A stretch of 64,000 bases of DNA from Sclerotinia nivalis (taxonomy: Eukaryota > Ascomycota > Leotiomycetes > Helotiales > Sclerotiniaceae), in the NCBI GenBank assembly GCA_029531795.1, contig JAPEIS010000001.1:248001-312000 (forward strand), given 5' to 3'. The position numbers and the translations under genes are program-made. The notes under the pieces are model-generated. The model had not been told where the DNA came from and made no database searches. It saw only the letters and a list, made by a program, of their open reading frames with translations. Positions 22,465 through 34,095 of the stretch are shown one piece after another (the stretch's first letter is position 1; the number at the start of each line of letters is the position of its first letter).

Positions 22465-25411
22465 TTAAACCGGAACACCTTGTGCGTTAGTGACTGCAGA
22501 TCCGTTGACCACTTTTGCTGGTACACTGGTGCTTGTGCTTGTGATTTTTGATCCGTTTACCGCGTTGGGTTTTATTCCATTTGGTTTTGCTTCGTTCACT
22601 TTCACCTCGTCCACTTTAACCTCGTTCACTTTTACCACCTCAACCTCGGGTCCTTTGAGCTTCTCCTCCTGAACCTTCGCCACCTCCCCCTTCTCCTCCC
22701 CCTCCACCCCCCCAAAAACCAAATAATCCCACAACTCATTACTAAACCTCCCCCTCAAGTCCCGCAACCCCCACCCCTGCTCCCGACCAATCTCCCCCAG
22801 CACACCCCTAAACTCCTCAATCTCCTCCTTATACGCCTTTTCCCTCAAATACTCCCTCGCCGGGCTCCCCCTAATATGAACATTTTCCCACTCCTTCGCC
22901 CAATGCGGCCTTATATCCAACTCCACCTCTTTCCCCCCAACCTCCATACATCCCCTATAGCGCGCCCACAAATCCACCACCTCCTGACAAAAAGGATCCC
23001 ACTCCTTATCTTTCACCGCGTCGGGGATGCTGAGAATTTCAATACTGGCCGTGCCCCACCTATTTCCTTTCTGGGGCGCCATGATCAAATTCGAGTCTCC
23101 CATGATGCGTAATTCGAGAGTGAGACGCATGGGGGTCTCGCTGTCGCGATAGCAGAGTTGGATGATGTCCCACCAGGCGCGTCGGACGATGGTGTAGTCT
23201 GGGGTGGCGTCGGGGAGACAGGGGATGGGGATTTGGAATTCCAAGTCTCGGACGCGCATATTTTGGATCTAGAGGAGGGGATGTTAGTGGATTGATTATG
23301 GAGGGAAGGGATGGATGGAATGAGAGAACTTACACCGCGTCGGAAATGAAGACCATTGGGGAGTGCGGTTTTGTATTCTACTGTTTTCTTTTGTTCGAAA
23401 TCGTTGAATTCGAAGGGAGGGAGTGCGACCACTATTTTTATATTAATTAGTAGATGCTCTTGTAAGATATCCCCTTCTCTCTCCCTCTTCTCCCCCACCC
23501 AAGCCACCCCTTCAAACCCAAAAACAACCGAAAAGACAACAAAAAGAAGAAAAAAACTCACTCCCAAAAGTACTCAAAATACAAGCCTGCCACCGTCCGG
23601 GCAACAACCCAAAAACCTCACTCCCCGTCAAAACACTCCCCACCCACCCCTGAACCCACTGAACAAAAGTATCAAACGGACTCGGATACTCGACCGCTCC
23701 CTCCGCATCACTGGTATCATTCCACGAATTAACCCACGCCTGCTGACTCCTGGTGAACCAAAACCACTCGCTGTAATAATCATTATTGGCTTTATCTTCA
23801 AAGTCTTTGAGGGCGTCGGCATATTGGGCCGGGGTCCAGGATTTGCGGAGGGCGATGGGGATGTCGGATAGAGAGAGGGGGGGGATAGCGAGTGCGATGT
23901 CGGGTTTGCTGGGCCGGAGGATGGCGTACGTCATGGGGGAGAGGAGGAGGGTTATGTGGGTTACGATGCCGAGGAGACCGAAACAACCTGCTGCGGCGCG
24001 GAGATGGGCGGGTTTGGTTATGGTGCGGTGGATTCCGTTTGCGTCGATGTATTCGATGGCGCGGACGTAGTCGGATACAGTTTGATGGCGACGACCAGCT
24101 CCGTGACATATTGGTCCGTTGACACCGCCTGCTGTGACTCTGTTTTTATTAGTTTTTGCTTTTCATAAATATAAATGAAGACGAGCGGTTGCATAGAAAC
24201 AACAAGAGAAAAGAAGAAACCTACTCAACAAGAATAACATCGACCGGCAGCGCCCACTTCCCATGACCCACCGCCCACCTCCTAAACTTTTCATTCGTAA
24301 CCGCCGCACCAACTCTACAAAGCATTTTCCCCTCCTCCTCAGCAGTTAAACTCAAGCCCTCAATATCCGGCGCCAACTCAATCGTCTTCAACTCATTAAT
24401 ATCCACCACTCCATCCCCATTTACATCCACATCTCCTTTCTCCTTCGTAATACTCATGACATCCGGAATCTTCTCCACACTTTCCAAATTCAACATACTA
24501 ACCAAGACCTGTTTATCCTGCGAAAAGGTATTACTCCACGAATGTCTGTATCCGCTACATCGAACTCTATACCCCTCAACCTTCGCCCACTTGACAAGGT
24601 TTGAAAGACCAAGTATCGTGGTAGGAACGAAAGTATAGAGAGGTGTATTCTTGACGCTATTCCCCCAATTATGAAACGGAGCATTTTTATGGACTTCCAT
24701 AATCCTCGACCCTTTCTCATCTTCCCAAATCCTCGGAGACTTTCCCGTCCCGAACAAAGACTGCGAATCCAGCTTCGAAGTCAATGAAGAAACATCATTA
24801 CCCTTTAACAAGGCTCCCAAATGTCCATGGCCCCGATGCTTCCCCCAAAACTCTCCCACATAATCCTCAACCTTCTGCATCATCTCAATGTGTCCCCCCA
24901 CTTCCTCCACAATCTCTCTCTCCAACTCTTCTTTCGCTTCTTGAATCTTCTTCATCACTTTACTCCTCACCAGCTGAATTCTCTCCTCATGAGCCTTCTC
25001 CCTCACCGTCCCCTTGACCATTTCCTTAAAATGATGTTTCACAGCCGGAGACGGCGGAATATGAAAATCTCCTTTTTCTTTTCCCATCCCCATAATTTCC
25101 TCCTCCCTCACATCTTCCTCATCATCCATAAACACGCGAATTTGCGCTTGAAAATTTGGCTCTAATTCCTCAAATGCATGTTTAAAGGTATGCGTATTTT
25201 CCAATACTCTCAATAAACCCCTCAAATGTGTCTTCGGATCCACATTCCGATTTCTAATATCCCAGAGCTGTTTGCGAAATAAATTGAATTTGACATGAGG
25301 AACATCATCGGCAAGTTTTCCAATGTGGTCGATGATTTCTTGAAGTATGTATTCTGTGCTGAGATTTTCAACAGGAGGGACGGGCAAACTTTCGAAATGA
25401 TGGGAGACCAT
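22465..25411 (-). CDS. FAD-linked oxidase of the D-arabinono-1,4-lactone oxidase type, 888 aa
   Basis: Exons 25411-24225, 24139-23562, 23431-23334 and 23268-22465, phases 2, 1, 0. Residues 1-225 form a charged, partly helical extension absent from ordinary lactone oxidases. The FAD-binding (PCMH-type) half runs from about 250: VRCSGYRHSWSNTFSQD, then ICHGAGRRHQTVSDYV and LRAAAGCFGLLGIVTHITL, matching the R-x-x-G-x-x-HS, HG and LGxLGIV blocks of the ALO/GULO family. Residues 329-340 match the 12-residue EF-hand loop pattern. The C-terminal ALO-like half includes EWFWFTRSQQ and YRDSETPMRLTLELR. The tail (about 825-888) is low complexity with KVNEVKVDEVKVNE repeats. The substrate is unknown; erythroascorbate synthesis is one possibility, but a divergent sugar or lactone oxidase is as likely. 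No signal peptide is seen. Confidence 0.85.
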
Positions 25412-26686
25412 TGTGACTCGTCAGATCGAGAGTGAGCTCGATTTTCTCTATACCTAGCTAGTATGATATGCAGGGGAAAGATGCGAGATCGACAATTGTG
25501 AAGAGCTGAGTGGGTCGGGTAAGTGACTTGCAGATTTAAGCGCCACAAACATATATGAAGAAAGTTTCTCACTGAAGAACAAGAAAATGATTGGTTCACA
25601 AGAATGAAGAAACAATTGAAGATAACAATCTTCAGCTAAAAACATGAGGGGAAATCAATTGATATAAATAATCTTCAATTCACCCCTCCCTCACCCCTTC
25701 CCTTCAAACATTTGCGCCGTTAGTGAAAATGGCACTGCAAACCCCGAAAACTATCACATCAGGTCAAACCCGAGCAAGCAGGTCAGCTATCTTCAGGCCT
25801 TGCCCGCGCTCGTACATAAACGCGGGATTGTCCCACGTCAGCAATCCAATCATGATTTTCGTCACCATCTCAGATAATCGTCCCGTGCACCAATGTCGTA
25901 CAGCTTTTCTGATTGTCATAATTCTAATTGGACAATCTTTGAGTTCAGCTGATTGTCTTGAACAGCCTTGTCGAACATCCCCAAATGTAGACACCATTTT
26001 CTTCAATGAAGCCGCTGAGCCTCAGCCCATGCTCAGTTTTCAATACTTGGGGTCCTCTTTGGGCTTTCTTTGACTCTGTTTTATACTCGTAAAGAAACCC
26101 CCAATGTCACTCTTTACGTGTGTTGCTTGAACATCTGATGATTTCACCCGTAAAATAAATTGCTAGTCTGATTCAAGGTTCCGAGACTGGCTGTGAACAC
26201 AGTTTCTGACAGAAGCCACCACTATCACACAGAACTCACCAGTTGTATGACTTCGCGATAACCACCCGTGTTCAAGGCTTTCTTAAGCTTCAGAGTTTTC
26301 CGAGGAAAACAACCCTTGGACGATATCATCCAACAGCTCGGTCAAGACTCACCAATTATGTCAATGGCTGAAGTGATTGATGCCAAACCTCCGAACAGCT
26401 TTCCAAGATATTGAATGAAAATCTTTCTTTGGATACGACTATAAACATCAGCCAAACAAATGCATGCCTCGAGCCGAAACATGTTTGTAAGAGAATACCA
26501 AAAGACAATTTCGCAATGCGACCTATACCCAAAATCATAACAAGAGTGGTCTCGTAACCCTCAGTTCCCTGGGAATAGTCAAGACGCCTACCCTCTCCCA
26601 AAAATCCCAATCCAGTCTATGCTGACCCAAAATGACCAACTCCTTTCTTACCAAATTGTTTAGACCCAATGATTTCATCCAATAAC
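25412..26686. other. Intergenic, possible coding relic
   Basis: Promoter of the FAD oxidase, then 3' flank of the zinc-finger gene. A minus-strand frame at 26006-25764 (ending near NPAFMYERGQGLK) reads somewhat protein-like. It is preceded in frame by stops and by no start exon. I cannot identify it and do not call a gene. Confidence 0.45.
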
Positions 26687-28261
26687 TTAACGAATATCCA
26701 ATTGAAAAGGTTTGAATCGTCCCCCGATTGTGGCACATCTTGGACATTTTCTACGCGCCCCCTGCTCCGCCATGAGGACTTCGACACATGGTTGGCATAA
26801 ACCACATATACATTCTGTACAAGCATAAGATTCTTTCAGGAAAGAAACGTTCTGGCAAGCAGCACAATAGATTTGTATATGTATTGCCGAGAAGCTTGGT
26901 GATGAATTCGAAAGCGCTTGTGATCCAATATTGAAATTATCACCACTTCCACCACTTTCCACTGATGGAAAAGGTTCTGGAGCTTCAGCCAAATAAGATG
27001 GTGGAGTGAGTGCTTGCTGTAAAGGTGAAGCCTGATATCCTTGAAATTGTGATGCAGAAAAGGGGGGCATTGATGCACGATTGACTGAAACTGGGGATGG
27101 AGGGATCTGCATTTCCGTTAGTATGCGATTGAAAATTCTTTATATGCGCAATGTACAAACCGTTGTTCTATCATCGTCTGCATCTTCTGTGGCTGATGTT
27201 GCTGCATCAATCAGATCTTCCCATCGTTTTCCATAAAATGAAGGTTCAGCAGATTGAGCTTTACGATCATGACTTAAGCGTCGCAGATGAGTATGTTCAC
27301 CACGAGATTTCTGCCTCCTATGTTGTGGCTCTCGAGCACGCTTTGACACTGATTGTTTTCGAGGACGACCCGTGCTTGGATTTCTTTGAAGTGGAGGAAG
27401 AGTAGATGATCGTCCTGGGGGTGATAATATTGAAGGGAGAAGATCTCTGCGACGATGGACATTGAAATGAGAGAATGGATCGCTAGTTGGTTCGAGTTTG
27501 TTGGAGTGAATTGGAGGAAGCTCAATAGAAGCTCGCATTGCTTGTTTATGAGCTTCATTATCAGACATCCAATCCTAAAATAAATAATTGGCCTTACATT
27601 CATTTTTCGATAAATCAAGCTAGGAAAGTAACCTACCGGTTCCGATTCCCATCCACTATCTAATTTATGATTGTGTAGCTGTGCTAAAGCTGCTGCAGCG
27701 CTAGCGGCTGGAAGCATTGAGCTATCGTCCAAGATTCTAGGAGTATTTGGAGTACTCGAATGATTCGAATGTTCGCCATAATAATTCGGCCTTTCATGTG
27801 TGAAACCTATGTACACAATATCAGTAAAAAGCAAAGAAATATTGTCAATTATTTTTACAGACTATTTGAAGCTTGAGAAGAGTTGGTTGTTGGTGGTGGT
27901 TGTGGTCGTTCAGAGGGCGGGGTATTGATCATAAGTTGAAAGCTTTCTTCGGTCGCAGGAAGCTTTGAAATATAATGTTCTGGATGAGCTCTTCTAATAT
28001 GCTCTTGCATGGATCGATATCGTTTTTCCTGTCCATCTCACTCGCTTGTTACCACGGATTGAACCGTACAAAAGGAAAATAACTTCCAAAGGGGTACAGC
28101 AGATACAGCAGAGTAGAGGCACTCACGCCGAGGCAACGTTTGCGACAACTGGAGCCGTCTTGATTTCTCAATGGACAAACAACTTCATTATTTGCATCTG
28201 AAACCGAAAATGACGATGTCAACGAAGAACGAGGAGGCATCGTTAATGTAGAATCGACCAT
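26687..28261 (-). CDS. Protein with N-terminal C2H2-like finger and C-terminal RING-like domain, 434 aa
   Basis: Exons 28261-28127, 28028-27863, 27806-27637, 27574-27161 and 27106-26687; the fourth intron has TACTAAC. Residues 29-63 form a finger-like unit: C29, C39, C43, then MQEHIRRAHPEHYI with H55-x4-H60; the EKRYRSMQEHIRRAHPEHY block looks strongly conserved. The centre is Ser/Pro/Arg-rich and disordered. The last 60 residues carry nine cysteines spaced C-x2-C-x11-C-x2-C-x-C-x2-C-x2-C-x13-C-x2-C, a RING-like cross-brace in which cysteine replaces the usual histidine. Such domains often act as ubiquitin ligases, but nothing here proves that. I cannot name the orthologue. Intron 2 uses a non-consensus GTCTGT donor. 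Confidence 0.75.
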
Positions 28262-28312
28262 TACCAAGTCAAGAAGAGCGATAATGGTTAACGGGATGTG
28301 TAGGTTTGTAGA

Positions 28313-28348
28313 TAAGATAGGTAGATAGGTAGATAGGTAGATAGGTAC
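28313..28348. repeat. (ATAGGTAG)n microsatellite
   Basis: Four to five tandem units of GATAGGTA just upstream of the zinc-finger gene start. Confidence 0.9.
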
Positions 28349-28472
28349 AGTATCGTCGGTCGCACTGTTTCGTATCGGGGGAAAGAGGGGGAAGCGGGAA
28401 TCTCAAAAATGTATGATATTGATAGGCAAATTTCGCATAATTATTTAATAAAAATAATATGTGAAGGTAATT

Positions 28473-28496
28473 TCTCTTTCTCTTTCTCTTTCTCTT
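28473..28496. repeat. (TCTTTC)n microsatellite
   Basis: Four tandem TCTTTC units in the upstream region of the zinc-finger gene. Confidence 0.9.
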
Positions 28497-30558
28497 TTGT
28501 AACTTTGTTATTGTAATTCTTTCAGGGGAACAAAGATACAAAATCGAAGCTCAACGCTATTTCTTCAATGATTTCTTACAATTGGTGTTTGAGAAAGAAT
28601 GTGTGTAGTGTGTAGTGAGTAGTAAGTAGTAAGTAGTGTGAGTGGCACTGGCATTGAAAGAATAATTTGGATGAGGGGTCTATTCAATCGATAGATAGGT
28701 TCGAGGCAGGGCAGTTAGAAGCTCTTTTACTAGTGGGGGTCAGAGTCAAGAAAAGAGCTTCGGATAAGAGCTTTTTTCCTCTTTTTTTTTCCTTCCATCT
28801 TTTCTATCAATGCTTTTACATAGCTAGTATGTTTAGATATGATCGGTTAGAACCAATGAAAAGATGTATACCTAGTAGCAGGAGCATTGAGGAGCTCTTG
28901 AACATGGAGATATGAACCGAGCTTGGCTTCCTTTTCCTTGTCTTCAGTACTGTATTGCTCTTTTCAAACAAATACTCGAGTACACAATCCGATTCACATT
29001 TCGCCTGCTATTCCCTCGATAGCTTGATTCGAAAAGATCGGAGGAAATGAACCAAATAATTCTACAAGCTCTCTAAAATATGGAGTTTCTCTATTACTCA
29101 TGATTTCAAGTACAGTATTACACGCCACTATGTCCCAAAATAGTAATCAGTAGCTTGAGTACCTAGTAGGTAGCTGTGGGACCTGAATCAAAGTCGACGG
29201 GTTCAAAGTCAAAATGGATTTGCAGGAAGCTTTAACATTCCTTCAATTTTGAGCGGCAAAAGCAGGTAAAAGCAGGCAAAAGCAGGCAAGGGGCCAAACA
29301 TCGGACCTTGAAAAACTACCCTTCTATTGCTAGTCAGTTCACACATACCTACGCAAGTGCCTCGTTGGGCACGATATTCATGCGACCAATGCAATACGTT
29401 GAATAATAACAATAGCATTATCGGTGGAGAGTTAAAAAGAAGCACCGCACCTCCCTCTTATCCAATTAAAATCAGATTATGCCTTCCTAATGGAGCAATA
29501 CTGTCTTTCAAAACCCATACCTGGGAAGCAATTGACAAGTAAGAATTTGAGGATACAAAGTTACTTGATCTGCTGATCTGCTGAAAAAAAAAAAGATTTA
29601 TTGGATCAATCCTTCCGAATGGAGGTTATGCTACTCTATCAGTATCCCATAGAAAGAAATCCCAATTGATAAGAGCTCTCTTTTTGCATCTCTTATCAAT
29701 TGTTGCATTGTTCTAACCCTTCTCAAGCTACCAAGCTGGAACATCTGGAAACTGGAGAACCCTGAGTACCGTAACACAACCTTACCTTACTTTGACTCGA
29801 ATGTGCATTGAGCATGCGAGTATGACCCTAACAAGCTTAACATTCTTAACAAGCTCCTTTTCCGGAAAGTCAATTCGCCGGAGGTAACACCAAAAAGTTA
29901 ATTGATACTAAACAATTTGATGCTTTGATGAATTGATCTTTCACATGCGAAGGATTTGTAGCCGCTTGCATATTTGCATACCTTTGTAAGTTGTAACAAA
30001 GTATTTGTGTTGTTGTTGTCATTGTTATTGTATTGATTGGTGCACTGATTGGCAAGGGCGAAGGAGATTTCTGCCAATAATCTTCAAACATCAGCAAATT
30101 CCATTTTGGTAATCCGGGGAGAAATTCATGAGTCGACAATACAGTTAGAACTGAAGATCTTAAGGAGAATAGGGAGAAGCGTCGGTTATTTTCAAGCTCG
30201 CTGAGGTCTTTGTAAGTTGGAACTTGGATTGCAGGAGTATTATTGACTTTTGAGCATTGAATGGCTTCTAGGGTAATTGCTTCTAGAGTAGTAGCTTCAA
30301 GAGTACAATTGCAAGCAGATCCTTGAATCGTCGAAACCGCTGCGTTATTTTCATATTACTAGTGGGAAGTCGGGGTAAAATTCGAAAAGGGCCCTCCGGA
30401 GGTTTATTGGAGGTTTCGTAAGAAAACGGTGAGTTCAAAAGGTTTGTTTGAGTAATTAATTGTTGTTAACGGCGAATCCGAAATGATTAGCATAGGTATC
30501 CTTGGGAACTTGTGCTCGGAATGTTGAGGATATAAAAAGTGTTTCCTTTCCATATACT

Positions 30559-30605
30559 ATAGTCTGCCTCCACGGCAGTGGTCCCCGAAGGGCCAGCGGA
30601 GCGTC
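30559..30605. repeat. 47-bp hairpin-forming repeat, copy B
   Basis: Same orientation as 4437-4483 with four substitutions. The CTGCC/GGCAG stem is unchanged. In the second stem one C:G pair becomes a T:G wobble, keeping the fold. Confidence 0.85.
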
Positions 30606-32115
30606 TTTCCAAGCAGAAATGAATATAAATCATTGATGAATGAGCAGAAAGATGACATTTTCTATCAGGGAATTGGAAGAGAAACGAATCCTTGATATGA
30701 AGTAACATCCGACCTTAGTGACCATTTTGAGGTGCTCGCCCCTTTCCATTTATTCCGATAGAACACATCATGAAATCAACCTACGATTGAACGACTTCAA
30801 TAGCTTCACAATTTGCAGATTCTTCGGAAACTCATCAGAGAGCGTACTTGAGTACTGTACTGCCTCCATTCAAACTTACATTTTTTTCACATCACACAAA
30901 GATTCGACTCAACAACTCTCTCCCCCCTTCAGAGTCTCCTCTTACAATGGAAAAGGTCAGTCGTACCGAATAGAAGAGAACACCAAAACACTTCCATCTC
31001 GACACTACCAGTAGAGGTTCGTGTACTTCGTAACCATCTTAATGATCCTCATATTGATGATTTCCCCAATTTTCCTGAAGATCATATAAATGAGGCTTAT
31101 AGTTTCTTGGCCTAACTTACTCTATGGCTAAATTGTCAAGGCTTGTCGTCAATCAAGATTTTCACAGCGACTGGGGGTTAGATATCGAGAAATGCGACCA
31201 TAGCTAGGAATACCATTTGCTTGCCTTGCTACCGAAGTTTCCTACCAATTCCCATGGTAATGATGAAAGCTCGCGTATCGTTCCTTCATCTCCATCTCCA
31301 TCCCCACCAATCAAAAATCAAACCCACTCAATGCCAATCATTCCAATCAATTGGGGAACCACTAATGAACCAAAGCTGAAAAAGCTCCATCGTCAAATCT
31401 TGCTTAAATTGATCTACGTACCCGAAAGAAGGTGATCATTGCTGTTTGGGGCTACCTTGGTATGGTTAAAAGTGCTTATGTTATATTTTGGTTAACTATA
31501 AGCGAAAGTATCCGCTTTCTTGATATTGATCGATGTTGAAGGCTTTGAAGCTCGTGAAGCTCGATGGAATGCGACGATGGATGGATGAGGTTTATTGAAG
31601 GATATGCAAGGAGGAATGATGAAAATACCTACATCTATATGTTCTCGCGCTGAGAAATCAGGTACATACTATGTACCGCATCTATCTATCCAAATACCCA
31701 CTCAAAAAAAAAAACATGGTATTATATCAAATTGATAGTCAGTTCAATAGATCCTCTCAAATCGGGTAACCTTTCCATTTCCAATTAGCAAACGGGGGGT
31801 TTTGGTGACGCCTAGGCCATGGGTTGCATGCTTTGTTTCTATAAACAAAAATGCCCCATTCATCATCCCGCATCTGATCTTCTTTACATTTAATATGTCA
31901 TCCAGCACGCGTGTTTTGATGAGTACATGGAAATACTTAAAATCAGCTTGATTTATTGATCCACCATCCCCTTTCTTCCATGTCCGAAAAATCTTTACTA
32001 CCTATCTACAATCCGAGGGAATCTCCTCGGCGATTTCATTGTTACTTGTGGTCTCACTTTTTCGATACTATGAGCTTTACGGATTTTCTCGACCTTCTCA
32101 TTTCACGATTTGAAG

Positions 32116-33276
32116 ATGTCCTTGACAGTTAAACATCTAAACAATGATGCTTCATTTCTCCTAACCTTCGCCCCCATATCCCCATTTCCACCTTCACCAG
32201 GAGGACCAGGCCGACCCGAAGATTCCTTTACCATCCTCTTCGATCCATGGTTATCCGGTCCATCCAAGATATTCCATTCCAAGTTCTCGATATCTCGTCT
32301 CAAAACACCTTCATGCATATCCTCCCTCACCGAACTCCCAGAGCCTGATCTGGTAATAATAAGTCAAGACAAAACCGATCATTGTCACGAAGAAACCCTC
32401 AAACAACTCTCTTCAGACAGTAGCAAGACACTTATCCTCGCCGAAGCCGGTGCAGCCAAGACAATAAAACGATGGAAATATTTTTCCCCCTCCAAAATCA
32501 TCCCCCTCAAACGCTGGGAAGATCCTCGTCTACGGCACTCTGATACTGTCCTTCGAATACCCGTTCCATCACAATCTCACAATGGTACACCGGGCGAAGT
32601 AACTATTGCTTTTCTCCCCCAAAAGAATGATCTCACAGGTCTACACAACGCAATAGGTATAACCTACCGACCACCCACCCTCCCAACCTCATTCTTCAAT
32701 CCCCAAGAAACCAGCTACGCCACTCCTCCCGCATCCCCTCACTCCTTCGCTTCCACCCTATCCAACCCCACCGACCGCGCCCTCTCCGTAATCTTCTCAC
32801 CACACGGCTGTACCTACCGTACCATCGCCCCATACGCCACCTCGCACCTAATATCCGAAGCCGCTCTCCCCCTAACATCCCTCCTTCACCCCTTCGACCG
32901 CATTTCCAACCCCTGGTATCTAGGAGGAAACATCATATCCGGATTTCCAGGCGGCGTCTCCATAGCTCAAAATCTCTGTGCCAAAACGTGGATCAGTGCT
33001 CATGATGGCGATAAGACGAATTCGGGGGTAGCGACTTGGAGTATTAAGAGTAGGAAGTGGGAGAAGGAAGAGGTGGAGAGTGTAGTTAGTCCGAGGAGTG
33101 AAAATTTTCAGGAGAAAAGAGGGATAGGGACTGAAGTGTTGGTGTTGGGTAGTGGAGAGGGAGTGAGGTTGGTGCAGGGGAGTGATGTTTTTGGGGGTGG
33201 GGTGAGGATTGAGAGGGAAGGGTTGGGGGATGGAACTATGGGGGATAATAGGGATGTAGATGTTGAGAAAGTGTAA
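32116..33276 (+). CDS. Metallo-beta-lactamase-fold protein with degenerate metal motif, 386 aa
   Basis: Intronless. Start ATG at 32116 gives MSLTVKHLNND. The opening beta-sandwich (NNDASFLLTF, then FTILFDPWLSGPS) and the following LPEPDLVIISQDKTDHCHEETL have the layout of the MBL superfamily. The canonical HxHxDH is replaced by QxKxDH followed by CHE. Further conserved-looking blocks are AEAGAAKTIKRW, SVIFSPHGCTYRTIAPYATS and WISAHDGDKTNSG. This resembles a fungal MBL-like family of unknown function. With most zinc ligands changed, hydrolase activity cannot be assumed. The first three quarters are extremely C-rich, the last quarter extremely G-rich on the coding strand. It is convergent with the next gene. 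Confidence 0.8.
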   Translation: MSLTVKHLNNDASFLLTFAPISPFPPSPGGPGRPEDSFTILFDPWLSGPSKIFHSKFSISRLKTPSCISSLTELPEPDLVIISQDKTDHCHEETLKQLSSDSSKTLILAEAGAAKTIKRWKYFSPSKIIPLKRWEDPRLRHSDTVLRIPVPSQSHNGTPGEVTIAFLPQKNDLTGLHNAIGITYRPPTLPTSFFNPQETSYATPPASPHSFASTLSNPTDRALSVIFSPHGCTYRTIAPYATSHLISEAALPLTSLLHPFDRISNPWYLGGNIISGFPGGVSIAQNLCAKTWISAHDGDKTNSGVATWSIKSRKWEKEEVESVVSPRSENFQEKRGIGTEVLVLGSGEGVRLVQGSDVFGGGVRIEREGLGDGTMGDNRDVDVEKV

Positions 33277-34095
33277 AATGGTGTTTAGAGGGTATTGACG
33301 TCGGGAATATTGGGTCTGGGTCGGTATGTTGATCGCATTTGCGATGGAATAGGCACGGATGATATACATAATGAATATTGGGGATTCATGGATACGTTAG
33401 GTTGGTTAGGGGAGACCATGTTTGGGAACATGGGATTGGGATTGGCATTGGGATTACAATACTGGGTCCCGGATATTATCACGTCCATGTAGTAAATGGC
33501 GTTTCTTTTCTTTTCTTCTTCATCTAGATAGTTCCTTTTAATTCCTGTAGATAATTAGATAGTTACGAGTAGATAGTTGATATTTCTATTTACTATTTAT
33601 TATCAATATATACTTATATGAAAAGATAAATTCTAAGATATTAATTAATTTAATAGTATTATATTAGAAACTACGTTTATACTTATACTTATAATAATAA
33701 ATTGTTAGATGGTATCTAGAAAATATTTTTATTCATCCATCCATCCAACCAATCATTTATTCATCCTTCAAAGACATTCCAAAAAAGATTGAAGAAAAGG
33801 AGAGGGATGGGAAGGAAAGTCAATGCTGTGATATAATCAGCCGGATTATTCTCTATTAATCTAATCTTACATATGTTATTTGGGGACTATGGTTTGTACT
33901 GTGCTGCATGATATGATGTTGATGTTGGGGATAAAGATTCAATAGCAAGATATTCTTGTGTAGTTTATGAGTTTCGTATGCATATGCATTTGCTCCAATG
34001 ACTTTTCCTTTACCATTTTTCCTGTCTTCCAGTTGACCATCTATCAATACACGCACCTAGTGTGAACTCGAACTCCGTCAGTCACTCCATCCTTC
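33277..34095. other. Convergent intergenic spacer
   Basis: 3' flanks of two convergent genes; very AT-rich at 33540-33740. No gene seen. Confidence 0.6.

Larger units (their letters stand above)
28262..32115. other. Gene-poor stretch, 3.9 kb
   Basis: No gene supported on either strand. It contains the ATAGGTAG array (28313-28348), a TCTTTC array (28473-28496), copy B of the 47-bp hairpin repeat (30559-30605) and scattered short frames without motifs. It looks like decayed intergenic DNA. Confidence 0.55.

Noticed and set aside
23356..24168. Several plus-strand frames over the FAD oxidase
   Set aside because: Antisense shadows of exons 2 and 3; no motifs and composition follows the skew blocks.
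25764..26006. Protein-like minus-strand frame ending near YERGQGLK
   Set aside because: Cannot be identified, has in-frame stops upstream and no start exon; noted only as a possible relic.
32696..33369. Minus-strand frames across the MBL-fold gene
   Set aside because: Shadows produced by the extreme C/G skew of the real plus-strand exon.
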